Source: DATFVJ01 sp963826515
GTDB taxonomy: Bacteria; Actinomycetota; Actinomycetes; Streptosporangiales; Streptosporangiaceae
Assembly: GCA_963826515.1 (NCBI GenBank)
Contig: CAWGXI010000010.1
Coordinates: forward strand, 558,001-622,000
Reading direction: 5' to 3'
DNA length: 64,000 nucleotides
Shown piece after piece: positions 18,770-26,531 of the stretch; position 1 is the first letter of the stretch; each line of letters starts with the position of its first letter. The translations under genes and the position numbers were made by a program. The notes below the pieces were generated by a model, which made no database searches, was not told the origin of the DNA, and was given only the letters and a program-made list of their open reading frames with translations.

Positions 18770-19669
18770 TCATATCTCGGTCGTGGTCCCCCCGGCCGAC
18801 GTGATCTTGTCCTTGGCCGAAGCGGAGAACGCGTGCGCGGTCACCCGGAGCGCGATGCCCACGTCCCCGCTGCCGAGAACCTTGACAAGCTCACCCTTGC
18901 GGACGGCGCCCCTGGCGACCAAGTCGTCCGGTGTCACCTCACCACCCTGCGGGTAGAGCGCGGCGAGCCGGTCCAGATTCACGACCTGGTAGGTGGTCTT
19001 GAACCTGTCGTTGGAAAAACCCCGGCGCTTCGGCACCCGCCGGTGCAAGGGCATCTGGCCGCCTTCGAACCGCACCGGCACGGTGTCACGTGCCTTGGTG
19101 CCCTTGGTTCCGCGCCCAGCCGACTTGCCCTTAGAGGCCTCGCCGCGGCCCACCCGGGTCTTGGTCCTGTGCGCCCCTGGCGCCGGGCGGAGGTGGTGAA
19201 GCTTCAGGCCTGCCCGCCCTGACGCCGCGGTGCCACCTTCTCCGTCGGTGCCCGCCGCGGCAGGCCGGCCTGCGGCCTTCGCCCTCGGCTCCGGCTTGGC
19301 CGGCACCGGGCCGGCATCGCCGGCGTCGTCGAGCTCGGCCGCCACCTGGTCCGGCGCGCCGGCGCTGTCAGCTCCGGCTGGCGCACCGTCACTGGCTGGC
19401 GCTCCGTCACCGGCTGGCGCCGCAGCCTGCTCAGGCGCCGCAGCCTGCTCAGGCGCCGCAGCCTGCTCAGGCGCACTGGCCTGCTCAGGCGCACTGGCCT
19501 GCTCAGCTGCCCGCTGGGCCGTGGCGCCGCTATCTGGGATGCCCGCCCCTGACGGTGCGTCATCCGGCGGTGCGTCATCCGGCGGTGCGTCATCCAGCGG
19601 TGCGTCATCCAGCGGTGCGTCATCCAGCGGTGCGTCATCCGGCGGTACAGCCTTGTCAGCGTCTGCCAT
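18770..19669 (-). CDS. rplO: 50S ribosomal protein L15 with a very long repetitive N-terminal extension
   Basis: Late-assembling large-subunit protein. The conserved L15 core starts only near residue 150 (LKLHHLRPAPGAHRTKTRVG, GTKGTKARDTVPVRFEGGQM, PKRRGFSN). L15 is normally about 145-150 residues; here it is 299. The extension starts MADADKAVPPDDAP and consists of DDAP repeats, then (S/A)APEQA repeats, then Ala/Gly/Pro/Asp-rich sequence. The ATG at 19669 lies two bases after the rpmD stop with GGAGG in the right place. A shorter product from an internal start would need one near the core, and I see no convincing one. Confidence 0.93.
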   Translation of the reverse strand: MADADKAVPPDDAPLDDAPLDDAPLDDAPPDDAPPDDAPSGAGIPDSGATAQRAAEQASAPEQASAPEQAAAPEQAAAPEQAAAPAGDGAPASDGAPAGADSAGAPDQVAAELDDAGDAGPVPAKPEPRAKAAGRPAAAGTDGEGGTAASGRAGLKLHHLRPAPGAHRTKTRVGRGEASKGKSAGRGTKGTKARDTVPVRFEGGQMPLHRRVPKRRGFSNDRFKTTYQVVNLDRLAALYPQGGEVTPDDLVARGAVRKGELVKVLGSGDVGIALRVTAHAFSASAKDKITSAGGTTTEI

Positions 19670-19671
19670 GT

Positions 19672-19854
19672 TCAGTCGACCTCCTCGACGGTGACCAGGT
19701 GGCGGACCGTCTGGATCATGCCGCGGATCTCTGGCCTGTCTTCCTTGACGACCACGTCGCGGATCCGCTTCAGCCCAAGCGAGCGCAGCGACTCCCGCTG
19801 CGAGTGCGTGCCGCCGATTTTGGAGCGGGTCTGGGTGACCTTCAGCTTTGCCAT
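19672..19854 (-). CDS. rpmD: 50S ribosomal protein L30
   Basis: Small large-subunit protein of 60 residues: AKLKVTQTRSKIGGTHSQRE, SLRSLGLKRIRDVVVKEDRP and MIQTVRHLVTVEEVD. It has the typical bacterial length. It lies between rpsE and rplO. Confidence 0.98.
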   Translation of the reverse strand: MAKLKVTQTRSKIGGTHSQRESLRSLGLKRIRDVVVKEDRPEIRGMIQTVRHLVTVEEVD

Positions 19855-19868
19855 TCTTCAGCTCCCGC

Positions 19869-20468
19869 TCAGTTGTTCGCGGCCGCGGCGCGGGCCCGGA
19901 GCATCGCCGCCGGCGCGACGTCCTCAATCGGCAGGCCGCGCTTTGCCGCGATCTCCTCGGGGCGGTTCAGGCCCTTCAGCGCGGCGACGGTAGCGTGCAC
20001 GACGTTGATCGGGTTCGACGACCCGAGCGACCTGGAGAGCACATCGTGGATCCCTGCGCACTCAAGCACCGCACGGACCGGGCCGCCCGCGATGACGCCG
20101 GTACCTGGGCTGGCCGGCTTGAGCAGCACCACCCCGGCCGCCTCCTCACCCTGCACCGTGTGCGGGATGGTGCCGGCGATGCGCGGGACCTTGAAGAAGT
20201 GCTTCTTGGCCTCCTCCACGCCCTTGGCGATCGCCGCAGGGACCTCTTTCGCCTTGCCGTACCCGACGCCGACCATGCCGTTACCGTCACCCACCACGAC
20301 AAGCGCGGTGAAGCTGAAGCGCCTGCCGCCCTTGACGACCTTGGCGACCCGGTTGATGGCCACCACGCGCTCAAGGTAGGCGGCCTGCTTGTCGCCGGCG
20401 CCGCCGCGGCGGTCGTCGCGGCGATCTCGCCGCTCACCGCCGCCGCCCCGCCGCGGAGCTGCTGCCAT
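19869..20468 (-). CDS. rpsE: 30S ribosomal protein S5
   Basis: Decoding-fidelity protein at the mRNA entry tunnel. After an Arg/Gly/Asp-rich leader of about 25 residues come the double-stranded RNA-binding motif (YLERVVAINRVAKVVKGGRR, FSFTALVVVGDGNGMVGVGY) and the C-terminal domain (VIAGGPVRAVLECAGIHDVL, SNPINVVHATVAALKGL). The 199 residues lie within the actinobacterial range. Confidence 0.98.
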   Translation of the reverse strand: MAAAPRRGGGGERRDRRDDRRGGAGDKQAAYLERVVAINRVAKVVKGGRRFSFTALVVVGDGNGMVGVGYGKAKEVPAAIAKGVEEAKKHFFKVPRIAGTIPHTVQGEEAAGVVLLKPASPGTGVIAGGPVRAVLECAGIHDVLSRSLGSSNPINVVHATVAALKGLNRPEEIAAKRGLPIEDVAPAAMLRARAAAANN

Positions 20469-20500
20469 TACTGATTCCTCATCTCGTCTTGTGGTGTCAT

Positions 20501-20896
20501 CTAGAGGGCCAGCCCGCCCTCGCGGGCGCCATCCGCGAGGGCCGCGACCCGGCCGTGATACCGGTAGCCACCGCGGTCAAACACCGCGCTTGTGATGCCC
20601 GCACTTACCGCGCGCTCTGCCAGGAGCTTGCCGACCCGCCGCGCCTTGGCCTTCTTGTCGCCATCGGCGCCACGGAGGCTCCCGTCCAGGGTGGACGCTG
20701 ACACGAGGGTGCGGCAGGCCGTGTCGTCGACCAGCTGGGCGACGATGTGGCGGGCCGAGCGGCTGACGACCAGGCGTGGCCTCGCCGCGGCGCCACTGAC
20801 CGTCTTGCGTACCCGCAGGTGCCGGCGCGCGCGCGCGGCGGCCCGCGCCGACGTGCGCCTGCCCGCGCGCTTCTTGCGCGTAATACCGCCAGCCAT
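20501..20896 (-). CDS. rplR: 50S ribosomal protein L18
   Basis: Binds 5S rRNA together with L5. The 131 residues show the basic start, ARRHLRVRKTVSGAAARPRL, VVSRSARHIVAQLVDD, GKLLAERAVSAGITSAVFDR and the conserved GYRYHGRVAALADGAREGGL. Two bases separate it from rplF. Confidence 0.98.
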   Translation of the reverse strand: MAGGITRKKRAGRRTSARAAARARRHLRVRKTVSGAAARPRLVVSRSARHIVAQLVDDTACRTLVSASTLDGSLRGADGDKKAKARRVGKLLAERAVSAGITSAVFDRGGYRYHGRVAALADGAREGGLAL

Positions 20897-20898
20897 CC

Positions 20899-21435
20899 TT
20901 ACTTCCCAGCCTTTCCGACCTTGCGGCGGACCTGCTCGCCTTGGTACCGCACGCCCTTGCCCTTGTAGGGGTCCGGCTTGCGGAGCTTACGTATGTTGGC
21001 CGCCACTTCGCCCACCCGCTGCTTGTCGATCCCCTCGACGGTGAACCTGGTGGGCGTCTCGACCGTGAACTTGATTCCGTCCGGCGGCTCGACCGTGATC
21101 GGGTGACTGAACCCGAGGGCGAATTCGAGGCTGGCGCCCCTCGCCTGGACGCGGTAGCCGACACCGACGATCTCAAGGGTCTTGCGGTACCCCTCCGTCA
21201 CGCCGCCCACCATATTCGCGATCAGCGTCCTGGAAAGGCCGTGCAGCGCGCGGTTGGGCCCCTCGTCGTCCGGCCTCTTGACGGTGATAATGCCGTCCTG
21301 CTGCGCAACCGTGATCGGTGCCGCCACGACGTGGCTGAGCGTGCCCTTCGGGCCCTTGACCGTCACCGCCCGGCCATCGATGGTGACCTCTACTCCACCC
21401 GGCACCTGGATCGGCAGCCGTCCAATACGTGACAT
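20899..21435 (-). CDS. rplF: 50S ribosomal protein L6
   Basis: Large-subunit protein near the sarcin-ricin loop. The 178 residues begin MSRIGRLPIQVPGGVEVTID. The two L6 repeats are visible (VKGPKGTLSHVV and IEFALGFSHP-type SLEFALGFSHPITVEPPDGI). It ends with the family motif IRKLRKPDPYKGKGVRYQGE. Length is typical. Confidence 0.98.
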   Translation of the reverse strand: MSRIGRLPIQVPGGVEVTIDGRAVTVKGPKGTLSHVVAAPITVAQQDGIITVKRPDDEGPNRALHGLSRTLIANMVGGVTEGYRKTLEIVGVGYRVQARGASLEFALGFSHPITVEPPDGIKFTVETPTRFTVEGIDKQRVGEVAANIRKLRKPDPYKGKGVRYQGEQVRRKVGKAGK

Positions 21436-21447
21436 CGCTGCTTCTCC

Positions 21448-21846
21448 TTACCAGACGAAGGCGAGGACTTCCCCGCCCACGCCACGCTTCTTGGCCTGCC
21501 GGTCGGTCATCAGCCCACCCGATGTCGAGAGAATCGCGATGCCAAGGCCACCGAGTACGCGGGGCAGGCCATCCCTCTTCGCGTACACCCGCAGGCCCGG
21601 CTTGGATACGCGCTTCAACCCGGCAATCGACCGCTCACGCGACGGCCCGTACTTCAGGGCTACCACGAGGTCCTTGCCGATATCGGCATCCTCGACACGC
21701 CACCCCGCGATGTAGCCCTCCTGCTGGAGGATCTCGGCGATGTGTACCTTGATCCTTGAATAAGGCATCCCCACGCTGTCGTGATATGCCGCGTTAGCGT
21801 TACGCAGACGGGTCAGCATGTCTGCGATCGGGTCGGTCATCGTCAT
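21448..21846 (-). CDS. rpsH: 30S ribosomal protein S8
   Basis: Central-domain 16S binder. The 132 residues start MTMTDPIADMLTRLRNANAA and include YSRIKVHIAEILQQEGYIAG, the C-terminal GLRVYAKRDGLPRVLGGLGI and STSGGLMTDRQAKKRGVGGE. A spacer of 187 bases separates it from rpsN, longer than the neighbouring gaps, with nothing recognisable in it. Confidence 0.98.
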   Translation of the reverse strand: MTMTDPIADMLTRLRNANAAYHDSVGMPYSRIKVHIAEILQQEGYIAGWRVEDADIGKDLVVALKYGPSRERSIAGLKRVSKPGLRVYAKRDGLPRVLGGLGIAILSTSGGLMTDRQAKKRGVGGEVLAFVW

Positions 21847-22033
21847 GGCCTGGTGGCCCTCCTCGCCGCGGTTTCCCCTTGGTTCTGCCGGGACCTACGG
21901 CGTGGTCGGTGGGTGCTGCTCGCACCCAGTGGTCGTCATCTGCTTATCGTCTTGGCTGATCGTCTTTGGCCTGCCGGCTGCGCTGGCCGCGCCAACGCGG
22001 TCCGCAGTCTTCCTGCACCCTCCAGCCGGGTGC

Positions 22034-22219
22034 TTACCAGCTGGACTTGGTGATGCCTGGCAACTCACCAGCGTGCGCCATCTCGCGGAAGCAGATGCGG
22101 CACAACCCGAACCTGCGGTATACGGCACGCGGGCGCCCGCAGCGGGAACACCTGGTGTAGCCCCGCACCTTGAATTTGGGCGTCCGCTTCGCCTTCGCGA
22201 TCAGCGACTTCTTGGCCAC
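22034..22219 (-). CDS. rpsN: 30S ribosomal protein S14 type Z
   Basis: Zinc-binding short S14. The 61 residues carry two CxxC pairs (YTRCSRCGRPRAVYRRFGLC, then RICFREMAHAGELPGITKSS). This form is standard in Gram-positives; a longer zinc-free paralogue, if present, lies elsewhere. It lies two bases after rplE. Confidence 0.97.
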   Translation of the reverse strand: MAKKSLIAKAKRTPKFKVRGYTRCSRCGRPRAVYRRFGLCRICFREMAHAGELPGITKSSW

Positions 22220-22221
22220 GG

Positions 22222-22815
22222 TCAGCTCTCCTTGAACGGGAATCCGAGCCGCCGCAGCAGCGAGCGGCCCTCGTCATCAGTAGTGGCGGTGGTCACGACG
22301 GTGATGTCCATGCCACGCTGCCTGTCGACCTTGTCCGGGTCGATCTCATGAAACATGAGCTGCTCGTTGAGGCCGAACGTGTAGTTGCCCCGGCCATCGA
22401 ACTGCCTGTCAGACAGACCTCGAAAGTCACGGATCCGCGGCAGTGCGATGGTGAGAAGCCGGTCGCAGAACTCCCACATCCGGTTGCCACGTAGCGTCAC
22501 GTGCGCGCCGATGGGCATCCCCTCGCGCAGCTTGAACTGCGCGATCGACTTCTTCGCGCGGGCGATCGCCGGCTTCTGGCCGGTAATTCCGGCCAGATCC
22601 CGCACCGCGCCGTCGATCAGCTTCGCGTCTCGTGCGGCCTCGCCGACGCCCATGTTGACCACGATCTTGGTCAGCCCGGGCACCTGCATGACGTTGCCGT
22701 AGCTGAACTCGCTCCGCAGAGCGGGCGCGATCTCCTCGGCGTACCTGACCTTGAGCCGCGGTGTGGGCACAGCCACTGTCCCGGCCGGAGCCGCTTCCTT
22801 TGTCGGTGCTGCCAT
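22222..22815 (-). CDS. rplE: 50S ribosomal protein L5
   Basis: 5S rRNA-binding protein of the central protuberance. The 197 residues include LKVRYAEEIAPALRSEFSYG, NVMQVPGLTKIVVNMGVGEA, GNYTFGLNEQLMFHEIDPDK and RGMDITVVTTATTDDEGRSL. An N-terminal extension of about 20 residues, Ala/Pro/Thr-rich, precedes the core. The ATG overlaps the rplX stop by one base (TGATG). Confidence 0.98.
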   Translation of the reverse strand: MAAPTKEAAPAGTVAVPTPRLKVRYAEEIAPALRSEFSYGNVMQVPGLTKIVVNMGVGEAARDAKLIDGAVRDLAGITGQKPAIARAKKSIAQFKLREGMPIGAHVTLRGNRMWEFCDRLLTIALPRIRDFRGLSDRQFDGRGNYTFGLNEQLMFHEIDPDKVDRQRGMDITVVTTATTDDEGRSLLRRLGFPFKES

Positions 22816-23180
22816 CAGATGTCCTTACCGCCAGGGCGGGTCACGCGGATCTTGTTGCCCGCGTCATCGAGCCGGTAGCCGAGGCGAGCCGGTTGCTTGG
22901 TGTCCGGATCGACGATCTGCACGTTGCTCACGTCGAGCGGAGCCTCCTGGTGCACGATCCCGCCCTGCTTGGAACCACGCGGGCCCTGGTGCGTCACCTT
23001 CGTGTTTTTCTTGATCATGTTGACGCCTTCTACGACGACCTTCTGCCGTGCCGGGTAGGCCGCGATGACATGACCCTCACGGCCGCGGTCCTTGCCGGCC
23101 ACGACGACCACGCGGTCGCCCTTCTTGATCTTCATTTTGGGCGCCTTAGCCGGCTTCTGCTGCCGGGCCTGCTTCGCCAT
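22815..23180 (-). CDS. rplX: 50S ribosomal protein L24
   Basis: Assembly-initiator protein with a KOW motif (MKIKKGDRVVVVAGKDRGRE, then GHVIAAYPARQKVVVEGVN). The C-terminal half contains GGIVHQEAPLDVSNVQIVDP. I start at the ATG at 23180, giving 121 residues; GGAGG lies seven bases upstream and the ATG overlaps the rplN stop (TGATG). A GTG directly upstream (23183) is the alternative. Confidence 0.96.
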   Translation of the reverse strand: MAKQARQQKPAKAPKMKIKKGDRVVVVAGKDRGREGHVIAAYPARQKVVVEGVNMIKKNTKVTHQGPRGSKQGGIVHQEAPLDVSNVQIVDPDTKQPARLGYRLDDAGNKIRVTRPGGKDI

Positions 23181-23548
23181 CACAACACCTCCGGGGCGAG
23201 CGAGATGATGCGCATGAAGCGCTTCTCGCGCAACTCGCGGCCGACCGGGCCGAAAATGCGGGTGCCGCGCGGGTCGCCACCGTCCCTGATCAGCACCGCG
23301 GCGTTCTCGTCGAAGCGGATGTAGGAGCCATCGCTGCGGCGGCGCTCCTTGCGGGTACGCACGACCACGGCCTTGACCACGTCACCTTTCTTCACGCCCG
23401 CACCAGGCAGGGCGTCCTTGACGGTCGCCACGATGACGTCGCCGATGCCCGCGTAGCGCCGACCAGAACCGCCGAGAACCCGGATGCACAAGATCTCCTT
23501 GGCACCCGTGTTGTCGGCGACTCGAAGTCGCGACTCCTGCTGGATCAC
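23180..23548 (-). CDS. rplN: 50S ribosomal protein L14
   Basis: Large-subunit protein at the subunit interface. I start at a GTG (23548), reading MIQQESRLRVADNTGAKEIL. This gives exactly the family length of 122 residues and has AGGAG seven bases upstream; a longer open frame upstream adds an unrelated leader. Conserved segments GGSGRRYAGIGDVIVATVKD, VVVRTRKERRRSDGSYIRFD and GTRIFGPVGRELREKRFMRI are present. Confidence 0.96.
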   Translation of the reverse strand: MIQQESRLRVADNTGAKEILCIRVLGGSGRRYAGIGDVIVATVKDALPGAGVKKGDVVKAVVVRTRKERRRSDGSYIRFDENAAVLIRDGGDPRGTRIFGPVGRELREKRFMRIISLAPEVL

Positions 23549-23603
23549 GTCAACTCCTGCTCCATCACGCCGGCCACATCGGAGGCCCGGCGGGTCTCGG
23601 GTT

Positions 23604-23894
23604 CTACTTCGCCTTCTCCAGGATTTCCGCGACACGCCACCGCTTGGTCGCGGAAGTCGGCCGGGTCTCCATCAACAGCACACGATCGCCGTCGCCACAA
23701 CTGTTGGCCTCGTCATGCGCCCGGTATTTCTTGGTACGGCGGATGACCTTGCCGTACTTCGCGTGCTTCACCCGGTCCTCGACAATCACGACAACGGTCT
23801 TGTCCATCTTGCTGCTCACGACGTAACCCTCGCGTGCCTTGCGGTAGCCGCGGCCCGTACCGCCCTGGCCGGCCGTCTCCTGCTGCTCACTCAT
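23604..23894 (-). CDS. rpsQ: 30S ribosomal protein S17
   Basis: 16S 5'-domain binder with an OB fold. The 96 residues have a short Gln/Gly-rich leader, then REGYVVSSKMDKTVVVIVED, VIRRTKKYRAHDEANSCGDG and RPTSATKRWRVAEILEKAK. Its ATG lies inside the end of rpmC (8-base overlap), suggesting coupled translation. Confidence 0.98.
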   Translation of the reverse strand: MSEQQETAGQGGTGRGYRKAREGYVVSSKMDKTVVVIVEDRVKHAKYGKVIRRTKKYRAHDEANSCGDGDRVLLMETRPTSATKRWRVAEILEKAK

Positions 23895-24171
23895 TGCCAG
23901 GCTCCTCCGCCGGGGTGTCGCCCGGCTCCTCCGCCGGGGTATCGCCCGGCTCCTCCGCCAACGTGACGATGCCGAGTTCGCGCTCCCGCATCACCGTGTA
24001 GATGCGCGCGATCTCCCTGCGCACGCCGTGCAGGCGGCCATGACTCTCAAGCTGGCCGGTAGCCGCCTGGAAGCGGAGGTTGAAGAGTTCCTCCTTCGCT
24101 TCGCGCAGCTTGGTGACCAGCTGGTCTTCTGTCGAAGTCCGCAGATCGGCCGCGGTAAGGCCCTTCGCCAT
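23887..24171 (-). CDS. rpmC: 50S ribosomal protein L29 with repetitive C-terminal extension
   Basis: Tunnel-exit protein at the docking site for trigger factor and SRP. The core is a two-helix L29 (LTAADLRTSTEDQLVTKLRE, AKEELFNLRFQAATGQLESH). The tail adds about two and a half copies of an 8-residue, 24-base repeat (EEPGDTPA) ending EEPGNE. At 94 residues it is longer than the usual 60-80. The ATG at 24171 is preferred over an adjoining GTG at 24174. Confidence 0.96.
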   Translation of the reverse strand: MAKGLTAADLRTSTEDQLVTKLREAKEELFNLRFQAATGQLESHGRLHGVRREIARIYTVMRERELGIVTLAEEPGDTPAEEPGDTPAEEPGNE

Positions 24172-24175
24172 CACC

Positions 24176-24277
24176 CCTCACCCAGCTCTCGTTTCACGAA
24201 CCGGGAGCTCAACTCGCAGAGCACGGGGAGCTTGCATATCGCTGACATCAGGCCTCACCCAGCTCTCGTTTCACGAA
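24176..24277. repeat. Duplicated 3' end of rplP in the rplP-rpmC gap
   Basis: A 25-base sequence (CCTCACCCAGCTCTCGTTTC then ACGAA) occurs identically at 24253-24277, where it is the end of rplP, and at 24176-24200, just before rpmC. Beyond it both copies also share GGGAGCTTG near their distal ends, with the intervening bases diverged. The left copy looks like a decayed duplicate of the last 15-20 codons of rplP. Confidence 0.88.
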
Positions 24278-24667
24278 TCGGCACTTCATTGGGAGCTTGT
24301 GCATGGCGCGCCGCAGGGCCTCCCTCGCGACGGGCTCCGGCACGCCTGATAGCTCGAACATCACTCGTCCTGGTTTCACGTTGGCGATCCACCACTCCGG
24401 TGAGCCCTTGCCTGAACCCATCCGGGTTTCCGCGGGCTTCTTGGTCAGCGGGCGGTCCGGGTAGATGTTGATCCACACCTTCCCGCCACGACGGATGTGC
24501 CGGGTCATCGCGATTCTGGCCGCCTCGATCTGCCGGTTGGTGACATACGAGTGCTCAACAGCCTGGATGCCGTATTCGCCGAACGACACCCTGGTGCCGC
24601 CCTTGGCCATCCCCGACCGGCCAGGCCGGTGCTGCTTACGGTGCTTGACCCTGCGTGGTATCAGCAT
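24248..24667 (-). CDS. rplP: 50S ribosomal protein L16
   Basis: A-site-facing large-subunit protein. The 139 residues include MLIPRRVKHRKQHRPGRSGM, IEAARIAMTRHIRRGGKVWI, YPDRPLTKKPAETRMGSGKG and MHKLPMKCRFVKRELGEA. The length is typical. Three bases separate it from rpsC. Confidence 0.98.
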   Translation of the reverse strand: MLIPRRVKHRKQHRPGRSGMAKGGTRVSFGEYGIQAVEHSYVTNRQIEAARIAMTRHIRRGGKVWINIYPDRPLTKKPAETRMGSGKGSPEWWIANVKPGRVMFELSGVPEPVAREALRRAMHKLPMKCRFVKRELGEA

Positions 24668-24670
24668 TGG

Positions 24671-25552
24671 TCAGCCCTCCTCGCCCGCGGTACCCGCGGT
24701 ACCCGCGGGACCCGCGGGACCGGCGGCGGCAGATCCGCTATCCGCCGCTGTGACCGCGACGCGTTCCTGCTCCCCTGCCACGGGCTGTGCCCGGACCCCG
24801 GCACGCTCCGCGCTGCCACGCTCGGGCGGCCGGTCAGCGCCGCCCGGACGGCGGCTACGCCGCTGCGGGCGCTCGCGCCGTTGCCCGGCCCGCTGCGCCA
24901 CCTGCGCGGCTTCCCGCTCGGCGCGCGTCTGCGCCGCCTCGCCGCGGTAGATCCACACCTTCACGCCGATCCGGCCGAAGGTGGTACGTGCCTCGTGGAA
25001 GCCATAGTCGATGTCGGCGCGCAGCGTATGCAGCGGCACCCGGCCCTCGCGGTAAAATTCCGACCGCGACATCTCCGCGCCGCCCAGGCGGCCCGAGCAC
25101 TGCACGCGGATGCCCTTGGCACCGCTCTTCATCGAGGACTGGATGGCCTTGCGCATCGCGCGGCGGAATGACACGCGGCTGGACAGCTGCTCGGCGACAC
25201 CGAGCGCGACAAGCTGCGCGTCAGTCTCGGGGTTCTTCACCTCGAGGATGTTCAGCTGGATCTGCTTGCCGGTCAGCTTCTCCAGATCGCCGCGGATCCG
25301 GTCGGCCTCAGCGCCGCGCCTGCCGATGACAATGCCGGGGCGGGCGGTGTGGATGTCCACCCGCACCCGGTCGCGGGTCCGCTCGATCTCCACCTTGGAG
25401 ATGCCGGCCCGCTCCATGCCACGCTGCAGCATCCGGCGGATCTTCACATCCTCGGCGACGTAATCCTTGTAGAGCTTGTCCGCGTACCACCGGCTCTTGA
25501 AGTCGGTTGTGATGCCAAGCCGGAACCCGTGCGGGTTCACCTTCTGCCCCAC
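24671..25552 (-). CDS. rpsC: 30S ribosomal protein S3
   Basis: Head protein lining the mRNA entry. The 293 residues begin MGQKVNPHGFRLGITTDFKS. The KH domain (TARPGIVIGRRGAEADRIRG) and the S3 C-terminal domain (IRVQCSGRLGGAEMSRSEFY, GRIGVKVWIYRGE) follow. A tail of about 80 residues, Arg/Gln then Ala/Gly/Pro-rich, ends in AGPAGPAGTAGTAGEEG. A tail is common in actinobacteria (Streptomyces S3 is near 277). The GTG start overlaps the rplV stop by one base (TAGTG). Confidence 0.98.
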   Translation of the reverse strand: MGQKVNPHGFRLGITTDFKSRWYADKLYKDYVAEDVKIRRMLQRGMERAGISKVEIERTRDRVRVDIHTARPGIVIGRRGAEADRIRGDLEKLTGKQIQLNILEVKNPETDAQLVALGVAEQLSSRVSFRRAMRKAIQSSMKSGAKGIRVQCSGRLGGAEMSRSEFYREGRVPLHTLRADIDYGFHEARTTFGRIGVKVWIYRGEAAQTRAEREAAQVAQRAGQRRERPQRRSRRPGGADRPPERGSAERAGVRAQPVAGEQERVAVTAADSGSAAAGPAGPAGTAGTAGEEG

Positions 25553-26160
25553 TAGCGGGTCCTTTCCTTCTGCGTGGTCGCTGCCTCTCCTGCGGCCTCT
25601 CGTGTGGACTTTCCTGGGCCACCGTCTCCGGCGTCACCGTTTCCAGCGTCGGTGCTCGTCGCGGTCGCGGTCGCTGCCGCGGCGCGCTCAGTGCCCGGCG
25701 GCCGCCGCCGCTGCGGGCCCTGCGGGCCCTGCGGGCCCTGCCGCCTCGACCGCGGCGCGGATGACCCGTCCGGCTGCGCCTTCGCCTCGTCGCGCGCGCT
25801 CTTCGTACGCGAGGCCGCCGCGGGCGCTTGCTGCTCGGCGATGATCACCGTGATATGGCTGGTGCGCTTGTTGATGCGGTATGCCCGGCCCTGTGCGCGG
25901 GGACGGAACCGCTTCAGCGTCGGTCCCTCGTCAACCCATGCACGGCTCACCACGAGCGCCTCACGGTCCAGACGGCGAGTCGTCTCAGCATTGGCGATGG
26001 CGCTCGCGAGCACCTTGCCGACGGGGTCGCTCGCGGCCTGCGGCGCGAAAGCGAGCACCGCCTGCGCCTGCCCAGCAGGCAGCCCGCGAATGAGGTCCAC
26101 CACGCGGCGGGCCTTCCGGGGCGTGACGCGGACGTACCGCGCCTGGGCCCTGGCTTCCAT
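25552..26160 (-). CDS. rplV: 50S ribosomal protein L22 with C-terminal extension
   Basis: Its beta-hairpin lines the exit tunnel and macrolide site. Residues 1-115 are the conserved core (QARYVRVTPRKARRVVDLIR, LKRFRPRAQGRAYRINKRTS, HITVIIAEQQ). An 85-residue tail follows, with Gln/Gly/Pro repeats (GPQGPQGPQRR) and Ala/Thr/Gly-rich sequence. The total of 202 is close to M. tuberculosis L22 (197), so the extension is not unique. Confidence 0.98.
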   Translation of the reverse strand: MEARAQARYVRVTPRKARRVVDLIRGLPAGQAQAVLAFAPQAASDPVGKVLASAIANAETTRRLDREALVVSRAWVDEGPTLKRFRPRAQGRAYRINKRTSHITVIIAEQQAPAAASRTKSARDEAKAQPDGSSAPRSRRQGPQGPQGPQRRRPPGTERAAAATATATSTDAGNGDAGDGGPGKSTREAAGEAATTQKERTR

Positions 26161-26252
26161 CGCTTCCCTCGCTTACTTCGTTCCAGCGGAATGTGGTGTC
26201 GGGTGGTTCGGGCAGGTATGTCCCGGGGCCACCGCGATCGGGGCAACGGCAG

Positions 26253-26531
26253 TCAGCGCCGGCTGCGCCGGTCGTCCCTGACATGGCTGCGGAAGGTCCG
26301 CGTCGGCGCGAACTCGCCGAGTTTGTGGCCGACCATCGCCTCGGTGATGAACACAGGGACGTGCTTGCGGCCATCGTGAACGGCAATCGTGTGACCGAGC
26401 ATCTCCGGGACGATCATGGAGCGGCGTGACCACGTCTTGATTACGCTCTTGGCGCCCCGCTCGTTCTGCGCGTCCACCTTCTTCATCAGGTGGTCGTCGA
26501 CGAAGGGGCCCTTCTTCAGGCTACGAGGCAT
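26253..26531 (-). CDS. rpsS: 30S ribosomal protein S19
   Basis: Head protein partnering S13. The 92 residues start MPRSLKKGPFVDDHLMKKVD and include VIKTWSRRSMIVPEMLGHTI, AVHDGRKHVPVFITEAMVGH and the end KLGEFAPTRTFRSHVRDDRR. Length is normal. Confidence 0.99.
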   Translation of the reverse strand: MPRSLKKGPFVDDHLMKKVDAQNERGAKSVIKTWSRRSMIVPEMLGHTIAVHDGRKHVPVFITEAMVGHKLGEFAPTRTFRSHVRDDRRSRR

